Source: Psychrosphaera aestuarii (GTDB lineage: Bacteria; Pseudomonadota; Gammaproteobacteria; Enterobacterales; Alteromonadaceae). Taken from it: DNA of 64,000 nucleotides. Of this stretch, positions 17,167 through 26,423 are shown piece after piece; positions within the stretch are counted from its first letter, which is position 1; the number at the start of each line of letters is the position of its first letter. A program made the translations under genes and the position numbers. Location of the stretch: NCBI RefSeq assembly GCF_017948405.1, contig NZ_CP072844.1, positions 434,001 to 498,000 on the forward strand. Reading direction: 5' to 3'. Below the pieces are notes generated by a model. It did not search any database, was not told where the DNA came from, and saw only the letters and a program-made list of their open reading frames with translations.

Positions 17167-18021
17167 ATGTTTAATTACGATGATGCTTTTTCAAGAAATA
17201 TAGGTTGGGTAACGGAGGCCGAACAAGCCAAACTAAAAAACAGCAGAATCGCCTTTGCAGGTTGTGGAGGCGTTGGTTCTGCACATGTAACTGCACTGGC
17301 TCGTTTAGGTGTCGGAAATTTTAACATCTCTGATTTTGACGAATATGAAGTACATAACTTTAACCGTCAGCTCGGAGCTTATATGTCTACCATTGATGAG
17401 CCTAAATGCTCGGTGATGGGCAAAGTCATCAAAGATATTAATCCAGAAGCAGATGTGAAAGAGTTTCCAACAGGAATCTTTGAAAATAACGTTGATGAAT
17501 TTCTCGACAACGTAGACATTTACGTTGACTGCTTAGACTTTTTTGCGCTTGAAGCACGAAAGTTAGTTTTTAAAAAATGTGAAGAAAAGCAAATTCCCGT
17601 TATAACAGCAGCGCCTTTAGGTATGGGCAGTGCCTATTTGTGCTTTATGCCAGGTAAAATGTCTTATGAGCAGTATTTTAGGTTTGAAGACAAACAAACG
17701 GAAAATGAGCAATTAATCCAATTTTTAATTGGCCTGTCACCATCAATGTTACAACGTAAGTATTTGGTTCTACCAGAAAAGGCTGATTTTAAAGCAAAAA
17801 AAGGGCCTTCTACGATAATGGGTGTGATGTTTTGTGCAGCGGTTGCAGCATCTAACGTATTAAAAGTACTACTAAACAGAGGTGACGTGATTGTCGCACC
17901 GCATGGCCTCCACTTTGATGGTTACACCAACAAACTCAAGAAAACCTACTTGCCATTTGGAAACCGCGGTATCAAGCAGAGACTAATGTACAAGATAGCG
18001 CACAATATAGTTAATAAATAG
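17167..18021 (+). CDS. ThiF/E1-like adenylyltransferase
   Basis: 284 residues. The Rossmann ATP-binding motif GCGGVGS is at 32-38, then SDFDEYEVHNFNRQ (55-68) with the E1 Arg-finger-like NRQ, and DEPKCSVMGK (78-87) supplying the catalytic Lys. DCLDFFALEARK near 121-132 corresponds to the family's D.xD metal region. The paired CxxC zinc motifs of ThiF/MoeB are not evident, so this is a divergent member. Such enzymes adenylate a C-terminal carboxylate. No ubiquitin-like partner is encoded here. Co-transcribed with the acyltransferase and divergent from the HprK/PqqD operon. Confidence 0.85.
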   Translation: MFNYDDAFSRNIGWVTEAEQAKLKNSRIAFAGCGGVGSAHVTALARLGVGNFNISDFDEYEVHNFNRQLGAYMSTIDEPKCSVMGKVIKDINPEADVKEFPTGIFENNVDEFLDNVDIYVDCLDFFALEARKLVFKKCEEKQIPVITAAPLGMGSAYLCFMPGKMSYEQYFRFEDKQTENEQLIQFLIGLSPSMLQRKYLVLPEKADFKAKKGPSTIMGVMFCAAVAASNVLKVLLNRGDVIVAPHGLHFDGYTNKLKKTYLPFGNRGIKQRLMYKIAHNIVNK

Positions 18022-18101
18022 ACTGTCTAACTTTTTTACAAAGTATAATTTAAAAACAGTGAATTAAGAAAAAAGTTATTACAAATCAACATATTATATT
18101 G

Positions 18102-18118
18102 TTGGCAAGTAACTTGCT
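18102..18118 (+). promoter_or_regulatory. Sigma-54 promoter of the PEP-CTERM gene
   Basis: TTGGCAAGTAACTTGCT: GG and GC ten bases apart, both boxes close to consensus (TGGCA and TTGCT). Predicted transcription start about 18129, 53 bases before the ATG. Expected target of PrsR. Confidence 0.8.
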
Positions 18119-18181
18119 TTGTACTAGGCAGTACGATACGTTTTGTATCACACAGCTTACAACTCCATTAAGGAAAGTGTT

Positions 18182-19036
18182 ATGAAAACATTTAACAAAG
18201 CTTTAGTAGCAACAGGATTAGCAATTGCTTCATGCGCGTCGTTTGCAGATCCTATTGTTATCGATACATCATACATGGCAGGTTATCCAACAGATCTAGC
18301 ACCACTAGACGCAGATGGTAATTCACTAACTGCAGGTGTAGAGGCTCTAACAATTAACGCGAGTAGCACAAACGTTTCAAATTACGTTGATACTAACGGA
18401 GTTGCTGGCATTCAAACAGGTGACTATGTTTTTGACTTAGTTCAAAACCGTGGTATTGGCTTAAACTTAGGTTCTGCAACTCAAAACGGATCTAACACTG
18501 AGTTATATGGTTCTGGTTGGGCTTTTGACATTGATTACATGTTAGAAGGCTTTGCAGCTATAGTTCCAGATGCAACAACTCCTACAACTAACTATGTTGG
18601 TGTGTTTACTGGTGGTTGGGCGAACATAGACCTAACAAATTTATACAATAATACAGTTTATGACGACGTACTTAAACTTGAATTAACAGCGTCTAACGGT
18701 ACACCTATTTCAGGTGGTCAAAATGCGTTAACTTTTACGTTTAAAATTGTTGACGTAGTTTCTGGTCTTTTCTTCTCAAACGGAAATGACTTAGCTGACC
18801 TACTAGGTGCAAATGTTGTACTTAATATGAAAGCAAACGCTGACTTACAAAATCAAAGTAATGCTCCAGTGTTAGCTGGTACATACGATATCGGTGGTAC
18901 TACATATGACAAGTACACTAGAACAACTTCATTAGGTTCTATTGACTTACGTCTAGTATCTGAACCATCAACGTTAGCTATCTTCGGTTTAAGCCTTTTA
19001 GGTTTAGCTGGTGTAGCAAGACGTAAAGCTAAATAA
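18182..19036 (+). CDS. PEP-CTERM sorting-domain protein
   Basis: 284 residues from ATG 18182 (AGGAAA upstream), not the earlier in-frame ATG at 18143. Signal peptide ends CASFA. The mature part is rich in Asn, Thr, Gly and Ala with no Cys and no known domain. The C-terminus (260-284) is a textbook sorting tail: SEPST, a hydrophobic helix LAIFGLSLLGLAGVA, then RRKAK. It would be exported by Sec, held by the tail, and processed by XrtA for release to the surface or matrix. Sigma-54 promoter in front and a strong terminator behind: monocistronic. Confidence 0.93.
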   Translation: MKTFNKALVATGLAIASCASFADPIVIDTSYMAGYPTDLAPLDADGNSLTAGVEALTINASSTNVSNYVDTNGVAGIQTGDYVFDLVQNRGIGLNLGSATQNGSNTELYGSGWAFDIDYMLEGFAAIVPDATTPTTNYVGVFTGGWANIDLTNLYNNTVYDDVLKLELTASNGTPISGGQNALTFTFKIVDVVSGLFFSNGNDLADLLGANVVLNMKANADLQNQSNAPVLAGTYDIGGTTYDKYTRTTSLGSIDLRLVSEPSTLAIFGLSLLGLAGVARRKAK

Positions 19037-19051
19037 GACTTAGCTTAAATA

Positions 19052-19084
19052 AAAAAAACCAGTTGATAATCAACTGGTTTTTTT
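19052..19084. terminator. Rho-independent terminator, bidirectional
   Basis: Fifteen-base perfect stem AAAAAAACCAGTTGA / TCAACTGGTTTTTTT with a three-base loop, and a T-run on either strand. It serves the PEP-CTERM gene and the convergent prsT. Confidence 0.93.
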
Positions 19085-19108
19085 GTGTCTGTTATTTACT
19101 ATCGCCCA

Positions 19109-21799
19109 TCAGTTCATCTGACTAACGATAAGTTTCTTTTCCAATAAACCAGCATGATCTGGTGCAATGACTAAGCCTTTTTCAATCCACTCTTTTGCAT
19201 TGTCTTTTTGTTTTAAACTTAAATAAATATTAGCAATAGTATCTATAACCTGGCTATTGTTTGGCGCAATTTCTGCAGCTTTTAATGCAAAGCTTAATGC
19301 CTCTTTATGTTTGCCTTGTTCAGTATATAAATAAGCGACATTATTTAATGCGACTAAATTTTTATCGTTTAGAGTAAGTAACTTAGAGTAGTATTTTAAC
19401 GCTTTTACTTTATCTAAATATATAAAGTGATTTGCCAAAATAAAGGTAGCATTTGCATCATTTGGTTTACTTTCTACATGTTGCTCTAAAAACGTAATAC
19501 CTTTATCTGTATTCTTGTCTTTTGTGTAAGTAATGTAAATAATCGCTGCAGTGCCATTTGAATCCCATTTCTCGTAGCTTTCCAAAAGAATTGGTAAAGA
19601 GTCAGAATAGTTTCCTTTCATTGCGATAATTTGGCCTGTCACTCGAAGGCCCATACCAGAAGTTCGAATGTCGTCTGTCACATTCTCCATCACACTTTCT
19701 GCTAGTTTTATTTTGCCTGTGTTAATTGCGTGGTAGGCTTTAAATAATAAAAACAAAGAATTATCAGGGAATAAGGCCAACGCCTTTTCAGCCGTTTCTA
19801 TAGTCAGTTTATGTAACCCAAGCGTTTCAGTGATTTGCAATTTGTTGGCCCAACTCACCGGTTTATTTGGCGAAGCCTTAATCCAACTATCTGCTACCTC
19901 TAAGGCTTGTTTGATATTATTGGTTAAAATCAATAGACGAGTTTTCATTTGCCAAAACTCTGCCGACTTGCTAGTTACCTTATCTAAAACACTTAACGCC
20001 TTTTCATACTCTTTTTGTTGTGAATATATCTTGGCTAAAAAGATAGTAAGAGCTTGGTTATTTGCATTCGAAATCGTAGTCTCAATATGCTCAATGACAC
20101 CGGATAGCTGAGCGTCTTCGGAATTCATTGCTAGCGAGTAATACAATTCTACTGCTGGAAAGTATTGAGGTTGCATAGCTAAAACATTACGAACAATGTT
20201 CGTTGCTTTGTTATAGTTACCTGCATCAGCCGCTTTCGAAGCCGCATACATTTGTGCCGCAATATTTGACTTGTCGAGCTCTAAGGCTCTTTCAAGATTA
20301 GAGTTTCCTTGCTGCTTATTGCCCATCGCTAATTGAGATATACCCATTAAGCTATAAGCGCTCGCACTCTCTGGTTTATCTTTTAGCCATGCTTGCGCTA
20401 CATCTAAAGCTTTTTGATACTCACCAGACTGCAAATAAGCTGCCGCTAAATTAGAACGAGTTAAATCAGAATCTGGCGCTAAGGTTACGGCCTCTTCTAA
20501 ATCCTCTAGTCCACTGATGTCCGATAACGAGAGTTTAAATGTACCTAACTGGCGCTTTAAGTCCGAAGATACGTCTTCCTGCTCTAGTTTTGCCAAAGAA
20601 CGTTCTAGTAGTTCAATCGCTTCACTGGCACCGGCCTCATTGCCAGCTTTTATAAACTCATAAGTAATTTGCGACAGCAACTCTGGTTCTACAGAACCAG
20701 AAATATCTGATAATGCTTGGCTTGCGGCATCGTTATGACCTAATTTAATCTGTGCCAGCAATAACGCGCGCTTTCCAGGATGCGTACCATCTAGCTTCTT
20801 AGATAGTTTTTCTAAATGATTTAACGCCTGATTGTAATTATTAAGTTGGTACGCACTTAACCCAGCAACAGTTCGATTTGTATCGTTATCTTCACCAGAC
20901 TGAATCGCCTTTTCCATATAAAGTTGAGCACTTTCAAAGTTACCCTCTCTAAACAGCGCAACCCCTTTTACTTCATTTGCGTAAGGGTGGTTTGGTACTA
21001 GCTTGAGAATGATGTCAGCCTGCTCAAGAGCCTTATTATTTTGGTCTAAACGAAGATAAGAATGCGCCAAGTGAAAGCGAATAAAATTCGCATTTGGCAT
21101 TAACTCTAAGTGCGTTTTAAAGTCTTTAAGTGCAGCTTCATAATTATTTGATGCGCTGTAGAGATAACCACGAAGCAATATACCATCGGTAAAGTCAGGG
21201 TTTTGGGTAATTACGTTATCTAAAATATTAATGGATTCAGAAAAATCATACTGCTTATTCGCTTCATTTTCTTTAAAGGTAATATAAGCGTGAGCAAGAG
21301 CAACAAAAGGCGAATTGTCATTACTTTCAACGACACTTTTTAAGATCTCAAGTCCCTCTGGCTGATTTAATTTATCAAAAGCGATACCTCGAAAGGTATT
21401 AAACTGGATAGTTTCAAGTTCTGAAAATGTGTTTAAATCAACGTCAACAGTAACGTCAATCTCAGTGATCTGTTGATAATCATTTTGTAAGTACAAAACC
21501 CTAACTAAATTGGGAAATACCGCTTGTTCAGGGGCGCCATTTTGCAAAGAAACGTTAAGCTCCTTTTCTGCCGCGTCTAAAAAGCCTCGCTTTAAATACA
21601 AATCAGCTAAAATTAATCGAGCGTTAGAGTCATTAGGCGCGTCTTTAATCGCGTTTTTAAACTCAATAATAGCAGCATCATAATCATTGTTCTGCAGAAA
21701 GCTTTTGCCTGCAATAATCGACTCTTCCGGTGAGTTTTTCCCGCAGCCAACAAGAGCTAATGCGACAGAAGTGGTGAGAATAGACTTTGATAAGTTCAT
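19109..21799 (-). CDS. prsT: PrsT, PEP-CTERM system TPR lipoprotein
   Basis: 896 residues. Lipobox LALVGC with Cys19 acylated, then about 22 tetratricopeptide repeats to the C-terminus (for example FKNAIKDAPNDSNARLILAD). This is the size and layout of the TPR lipoprotein that always accompanies XrtA. It is thought to help PEP-CTERM proteins and polysaccharide reach the surface. It converges on the PEP-CTERM gene across the shared terminator. No sigma-54 site is visible in the 48 bases upstream. Confidence 0.92.
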   Translation of the reverse strand: MNLSKSILTTSVALALVGCGKNSPEESIIAGKSFLQNNDYDAAIIEFKNAIKDAPNDSNARLILADLYLKRGFLDAAEKELNVSLQNGAPEQAVFPNLVRVLYLQNDYQQITEIDVTVDVDLNTFSELETIQFNTFRGIAFDKLNQPEGLEILKSVVESNDNSPFVALAHAYITFKENEANKQYDFSESINILDNVITQNPDFTDGILLRGYLYSASNNYEAALKDFKTHLELMPNANFIRFHLAHSYLRLDQNNKALEQADIILKLVPNHPYANEVKGVALFREGNFESAQLYMEKAIQSGEDNDTNRTVAGLSAYQLNNYNQALNHLEKLSKKLDGTHPGKRALLLAQIKLGHNDAASQALSDISGSVEPELLSQITYEFIKAGNEAGASEAIELLERSLAKLEQEDVSSDLKRQLGTFKLSLSDISGLEDLEEAVTLAPDSDLTRSNLAAAYLQSGEYQKALDVAQAWLKDKPESASAYSLMGISQLAMGNKQQGNSNLERALELDKSNIAAQMYAASKAADAGNYNKATNIVRNVLAMQPQYFPAVELYYSLAMNSEDAQLSGVIEHIETTISNANNQALTIFLAKIYSQQKEYEKALSVLDKVTSKSAEFWQMKTRLLILTNNIKQALEVADSWIKASPNKPVSWANKLQITETLGLHKLTIETAEKALALFPDNSLFLLFKAYHAINTGKIKLAESVMENVTDDIRTSGMGLRVTGQIIAMKGNYSDSLPILLESYEKWDSNGTAAIIYITYTKDKNTDKGITFLEQHVESKPNDANATFILANHFIYLDKVKALKYYSKLLTLNDKNLVALNNVAYLYTEQGKHKEALSFALKAAEIAPNNSQVIDTIANIYLSLKQKDNAKEWIEKGLVIAPDHAGLLEKKLIVSQMN

Positions 21800-21847
21800 A
21801 ATTATTCCATTAAATTATCTACAGACTCTTTATATCATCTGTGGTGA

Positions 21848-23059
21848 TTAATTTCTAACCAAATAAGCCTTAACTTTGCTGAGAGTACTCTCTATGACAA
21901 AGCTGGCTTTTTTTCGGCGCAAAGTGTAACAGGCAAATTCGGTTGTTATATCGGACAACTGTTGTTTGTAGCGACTTTGCCCCGCTAAAAAATCGTAATA
22001 GTTAAGGTTTTGAAATTGCGCATATTTAACTGACTCTTGATGAAGCAATAAGCCCAATTTTATTCGACTATTATTCTGAGGTTTTAAACAACTTAAATAA
22101 AAATATGCAGTAGTAGCATCAATAAATATGTAGTTAACGCCAATAACTTGATTATTTAACCGCGCGACAATACACACCACTTTTTGATCGTTGTTATTTT
22201 GCTCACATAATTTTTTATGAAAACGAATAAAAGCGTCATTGCAAAAACCACTTGGGGTTTGCGAAGAAGCCCATTTATCAATATGCCAAGTTTTAGCAAA
22301 ATTTAAACACTCAAACGCAGCATCGTGGTTAGTAATATACTCAATCTCTAAGTCGCCGAGCTTTGACAATTCCAGTCTTGTTTTATTAATTTGTTTAAAC
22401 GAAGACTTGGAAAACTTATTTGGGTAATCTTGTATTTTTGAGTCGGTTAATGCGGTTTTAAATCCGAGCTGTTTGCTGTCCAGTTCAAACGTAAATGAAT
22501 GAGCATGATTTTGGTTAAACAAACTCTGTTTTAATGCATTATAAGAGTTTGACTCAGCGACATTAACGATATATTCATCTACATTTTGCGAACGAGAGTT
22601 AGATGTTAACAGCGATTGCCACATAGCCGTTCTAATCTGGTGGCTGGAAATCGCGTCCCCACTGGACAGAAGGAAATCATTGTACTCAATCCAAATCTGA
22701 TCAAGCTTATCGTTACCAGTGCGATGTAAATGCCATTGTTTTGATGTAACAAAGCCGTGGCGACGAACATGAGTTTCACAGAAAATACCAAAGCCGAGTA
22801 GGTCGTCCAAAGCATAGTCGTCCAATGTATAGTCATTCAAAGCATCGTTATTCATCGAAGGCTTATTGACAACGGTGCTGACGGCCCGAACCACATAAAC
22901 ATTGTCAAAATTGGGCAAAATCGACAGCCAACTGCCAATCCAATTCCAAGACAGAAAAAAGCATCCGGCACTTCGTTCAAACAAAGCGATCCATTCTTGC
23001 TCTAACTGTTCAAGCGGATATTCCTTAAGTGGAATAACCTTTATCGTAGGATTTAACAA
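21848..23059 (-). CDS. GNAT-like (CelD/BioF2-type) acyltransferase
   Basis: 403 residues. N-terminal WIALFERSAGCFFLSWNWIGSWL is the hallmark of the CelD/FemAB-like GNAT family common in exosortase polysaccharide loci. A second GNAT half is in VVCIVARLNNQVIGVNYIF. It probably acylates a sugar nucleotide or lipid-linked glycan. TTG start inferred from the frame, since no earlier Met exists and the first inner Met is at about residue 70. Residues near 70-90 contain an in-frame five-residue repeat (see repeat feature). Divergent from the glycosyltransferase at 23129. Confidence 0.75.
   Translation of the reverse strand: MLNPTIKVIPLKEYPLEQLEQEWIALFERSAGCFFLSWNWIGSWLSILPNFDNVYVVRAVSTVVNKPSMNNDALNDYTLDDYALDDLLGFGIFCETHVRRHGFVTSKQWHLHRTGNDKLDQIWIEYNDFLLSSGDAISSHQIRTAMWQSLLTSNSRSQNVDEYIVNVAESNSYNALKQSLFNQNHAHSFTFELDSKQLGFKTALTDSKIQDYPNKFSKSSFKQINKTRLELSKLGDLEIEYITNHDAAFECLNFAKTWHIDKWASSQTPSGFCNDAFIRFHKKLCEQNNNDQKVVCIVARLNNQVIGVNYIFIDATTAYFYLSCLKPQNNSRIKLGLLLHQESVKYAQFQNLNYYDFLAGQSRYKQQLSDITTEFACYTLRRKKASFVIESTLSKVKAYLVRN
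22802..22861. repeat. 15-base in-frame tandem repeat
   Basis: Three copies of a 15-base unit (GTCGTCCAAAGCATA and two variants) and a degenerate fourth, inside the GNAT gene. It encodes a run of LDDYA-like pentapeptides on the reverse strand. Unit length is a multiple of three, so copy changes keep the frame. Confidence 0.85.
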
Positions 23060-23128
23060 TATCGTTACTGAATTTTTGATGAGTCTGGTGTTATAGTAAA
23101 GTTAGTCTTTATTGAATGCCATGATTAT

Positions 23129-24268
23129 ATGAACAAAGTAGCGATAAATAGTTGTCTTAACAGAAAAAAGGTCGTCCACATCGTACCAAGTTTTGGTTGT
23201 GGTGGGCTGGAAAAAGTCGTGGTAAACCTGATCAATAACTCAGAACATTACAATGTTAAACATGTACTTATTTCACTAACGACTGACTTTGAATTAGCAA
23301 AGGAAATCGACGTTCCCGTTGAAGTCTATTGTTTAGGTAAGCAACCGGGCAATGACATATTGAGTCATGTTAAATTGTTTCGGTTGCTAAAGCGGATAAA
23401 ACCAACGGCATTTCATACTTATAACTTCGGCACCATCGAATATCATTTAGTTGCTAAATTAGCTGGTGTGCCAGTTACCGTGCATTGCGATCATGGCCGT
23501 GGTGGTGACGATCCAGCGGGAAAAAATAAATTTAACAATCGCTTCAGGCAACTCATTTCAAAATTTATCGACCACTATATTGTGGTGTCGTATGACTTAT
23601 ATCGATGGGTGACGGAAACGTTAAAAATCAGCGAAAGCAAAGTCCAACTTATCTTTAATGGCGTCACAGTTGAAAAATACGTAGCAGAAAATCATGCCTC
23701 AGACACGCCCGCGAGTAGCAATCCGCCATTTATGATCACAACGGTTGGCCGATTAGACCCAATTAAAAATCAAAAGTTATTATTGTCGGCGTTTGATTTG
23801 GCTAAAAAGACCTACCCTAATTGGGAAAATGTAAAACTTCAGTTGGCAGGCAATGGCCCAATTTACCAAGAACTTGTCGATTTTAAAGATAAGTTAGCCA
23901 GTGCTGATGATATCGACTTTTTAGGATTCAGATCTGACATTCCAGACATTCTTAAGGCTACCGACTTATTTGCTTTATCATCAAATTATGAAGCCATGCC
24001 AATGACAATACTTGAAGCCATGGCACTAAAGCGACCAGTGATCACAACCAACGTTGGTGGAATCGCCAAATTTATTTCTGAGCAACATGCCTGGTTCGTA
24101 GAAAGTAAAAATGTAGAACAATACGCAGAAACATTGAATGAAATTAAGTTAGACCAAACGGCGCGCGAACAAAAAATTGAAACAGCACACCAACTGGTTT
24201 ACGACAATTACAGCATGGATAAAATGGTCGATGCCTACTTAGGGCTATATCAAATAGAAACAGCGTAA
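23129..24268 (+). CDS. GT4 glycosyltransferase, XrtA-locus type
   Basis: 379 residues, GT-B fold. N-terminal HIVPSFGCGGLEKV (17-30) binds the acceptor side. VGRLDPIKNQ (206-215) and the E-x7-E pair Glu288/Glu296 (NYEAMPMTILE) mark the sugar-nucleotide domain of GT4. Resembles the PEP-CTERM/EpsH1-associated sugar transferase group. ATG start, weak ribosome site. Builds one of the linkages of the exopolysaccharide repeat unit, probably on the cytoplasmic face. Confidence 0.87.
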   Translation: MNKVAINSCLNRKKVVHIVPSFGCGGLEKVVVNLINNSEHYNVKHVLISLTTDFELAKEIDVPVEVYCLGKQPGNDILSHVKLFRLLKRIKPTAFHTYNFGTIEYHLVAKLAGVPVTVHCDHGRGGDDPAGKNKFNNRFRQLISKFIDHYIVVSYDLYRWVTETLKISESKVQLIFNGVTVEKYVAENHASDTPASSNPPFMITTVGRLDPIKNQKLLLSAFDLAKKTYPNWENVKLQLAGNGPIYQELVDFKDKLASADDIDFLGFRSDIPDILKATDLFALSSNYEAMPMTILEAMALKRPVITTNVGGIAKFISEQHAWFVESKNVEQYAETLNEIKLDQTAREQKIETAHQLVYDNYSMDKMVDAYLGLYQIETA

Positions 24269-24302
24269 AGTCAGCATCAGTAGTTAGCTGCTATCCCAGC
24301 AG

Positions 24303-25358
24303 TTAAGGAAGGTTTCGCACAATTGGTGGGCCAATCATTTTAGTCACCCACAACGGCAACTTTTGCCAAACCTTAATGGCAAGATCAAACTTAGCGCTAC
24401 TTGGCGATAGATTTGGTACCTCGCCACCCTCTGGCACCCAATGATACCAATAACATTGCAGCGGCTCTGCGCCCCATTGTTTCTTAAATTTATAAGTACC
24501 AGCATCAACGGTAGAACGGCCAAAATCAAATTGTTTAAAATCATTCTCAATGGCGTAACTTAAAATTTGCCAATACAAATACATATTCACAGAAATTCGG
24601 TTGGCGTAACGCACTGTGCTTGCCCATGGGATCTCCATACGGTCTTTGTAGTGCATTAAAAAGCCAGTCGATACAGGTTTGCCTTGCCAATACACAACAC
24701 ACAGCAACGAGTTATCTGGAAAGGTCTCTAAAATGGCTTTAAAAAAAGTCTTGCTGTAAACCGGCGTGCCTAAGTCGCGCATGTTCAAACAAAATACTTC
24801 GTAAAAGTCTTCCAGTAACTCTACGCCACCAAATTTATGAGACACACCTTCACGTATAGGCCTTTTTATTTGCGAACGACGCTTAGAACCAATTGCTTTG
24901 CCTAATAACTCTGGTGTTTCTGGCAAGTCCAAAATCATATTAACTTTTTGCGTCGAAACCGGCATGGTTTTTAATAATGATTCAGCGCTTTCTATGGCGC
25001 GAAATTGAATATGACTTACTTTGTTTTGTTGCGCTGCTTCAATCGCTGCAGAAATAAGTTGGTTCTCAACCGCTACTGAGTCAGCCAATACAGAGCCATA
25101 ATTAAAATAAGGCATCGAAACCATATAATTGCCAAACAACCAGCTGTCTAAATTGATAATTGGCAAAACTCCGACAATGGTATCGTCGGTATTTTTAGCA
25201 ATAAAATAGTATGCTTTTTGGCCAAATGAAGCTTCTATCAGACTTAACCAATCGCTTTTATGATAAAGACTAGAAAGAGGGTGATCACTTACATACTTAT
25301 CCCAAGCTGCAAACTCATCAGGTGGTAAAATTGAAACAGAAATCAAAGCATTTTCCAT
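24303..25358 (-). CDS. FemAB-like protein, XrtA/PEP-CTERM system-associated
   Basis: 351 residues from ATG 25358; an upstream in-frame ATG at 25397 would overlap the preceding gene by 35 bases. Two GNAT-like halves. The C-terminal half ends with the FemAB-typical FDFGRSTVDAGTYKFKKQWG (about 287-306, given in part), and RISVNMYLYWQ lies before it. Relatives add aminoacyl or acyl groups to cell-wall or glycan precursors and are frequent in XrtA loci. No clear Shine-Dalgarno, so translation probably follows on from the beta-helix gene, whose stop lies four bases upstream. Confidence 0.85.
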   Translation of the reverse strand: MENALISVSILPPDEFAAWDKYVSDHPLSSLYHKSDWLSLIEASFGQKAYYFIAKNTDDTIVGVLPIINLDSWLFGNYMVSMPYFNYGSVLADSVAVENQLISAAIEAAQQNKVSHIQFRAIESAESLLKTMPVSTQKVNMILDLPETPELLGKAIGSKRRSQIKRPIREGVSHKFGGVELLEDFYEVFCLNMRDLGTPVYSKTFFKAILETFPDNSLLCVVYWQGKPVSTGFLMHYKDRMEIPWASTVRYANRISVNMYLYWQILSYAIENDFKQFDFGRSTVDAGTYKFKKQWGAEPLQCYWYHWVPEGGEVPNLSPSSAKFDLAIKVWQKLPLWVTKMIGPPIVRNLP

Positions 25359-25362
25359 AATG

Positions 25363-26409
25363 TTAAATGTTTTTTGGAGTACCGGCGATACGCACAAAAT
25401 CCATGATCTTTTCGCGCTCAGAAATGCTCGGTAAAAATGGGTAGGCTTCTAGCTTGGCATCTTCTCGGCTCATATACCACTCGTTGCCAGGCACCATTTG
25501 CGGCACATGGTTCAAATCGCCAATAAACATATTACCGCGATTAATAAACTCATCGTCTAACTGTTTTGAAATGAGCACATTTGGCCGAGTGCGATCAAAA
25601 AAGATTAAGTTATTACGCAATTCGATACGGTTAACGGCAAACTGTCTAGCTTTCTTTTCTAGTCCGTAGGCAATGAGTTGGCTGTTTGATGAGTTATCGC
25701 CTTGTTGCAAAATACTATCACGAACAATTAATTCGCCGTATTCCGCCATGTCGATTAAACGACTATCAACACCGTCTAAAGAAGCCAATAGGCTATTTTC
25801 AACAATTACCCGTTTAGAACGCGATTTAATGCCAGACCCCTCACTTTTAGTACTTAATATTTGGCTGTAGCGAACCTTAAGCTCATCGGCAATGATATAC
25901 ATTCCGTGTGAATAACCATTGCGATTACCAATGCGTTCAAACTTAGAAAACTCGATATGTACAAAGCCTTTTACGCGACTTGTTTTTACACCCGATTGAC
26001 TGTCATGTACATACAAGTCTCGGATGGTTATGTTTTCGCCTTCAAATCGAATGCAAGCGCCATTGCCATCAGGCACCGCTATATTTTTGCATTCAATGGA
26101 CTCAACCACCACGTTTTTACCCGTTAATACTAACGCAGCTTTACCATCAGCGGAGGCACCATCAAAAACAACGCCCGGCTCACCTAAAATAGAAATATCA
26201 TTTTTAGTGATGTATACACCGTCTTTATAGACGCCTTTTTCTAAATAAACGGTGCTGCCATCTTGAATTGCCGCCACCGCACTTTTTAACGAGTCAAAAG
26301 GCATACCATCAACGATAACTTTTTCTGCATGCAAAACAGAGCTAAAACACAGCGCAATAAATAAAATTAGGCTTTGGCCAAATCCATTGTTGTGCTTCGT
26401 CTTTTGCAT
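25363..26409 (-). CDS. Right-handed beta-helix exported protein
   Basis: 348 residues with a signal peptide ending VLHA (residues 1-28). The body has short beta-coil turns (IRDLYVHDSQSGVKTSRV, IEFSKFERIGNRNGYSHG) typical of parallel beta-helix polysaccharide lyases and epimerases, with HDS and SHG motifs in stacked turns. It may cut or epimerise the polysaccharide in the periplasm, or remodel it during export. No catalytic assignment possible from the sequence. It lies between wecC and the FemAB gene, all on the minus strand with small gaps. Confidence 0.75.
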   Translation of the reverse strand: MQKTKHNNGFGQSLILFIALCFSSVLHAEKVIVDGMPFDSLKSAVAAIQDGSTVYLEKGVYKDGVYITKNDISILGEPGVVFDGASADGKAALVLTGKNVVVESIECKNIAVPDGNGACIRFEGENITIRDLYVHDSQSGVKTSRVKGFVHIEFSKFERIGNRNGYSHGMYIIADELKVRYSQILSTKSEGSGIKSRSKRVIVENSLLASLDGVDSRLIDMAEYGELIVRDSILQQGDNSSNSQLIAYGLEKKARQFAVNRIELRNNLIFFDRTRPNVLISKQLDDEFINRGNMFIGDLNHVPQMVPGNEWYMSREDAKLEAYPFLPSISEREKIMDFVRIAGTPKNI

Positions 26410-26423
26410 CAGGTTATCCTTGT

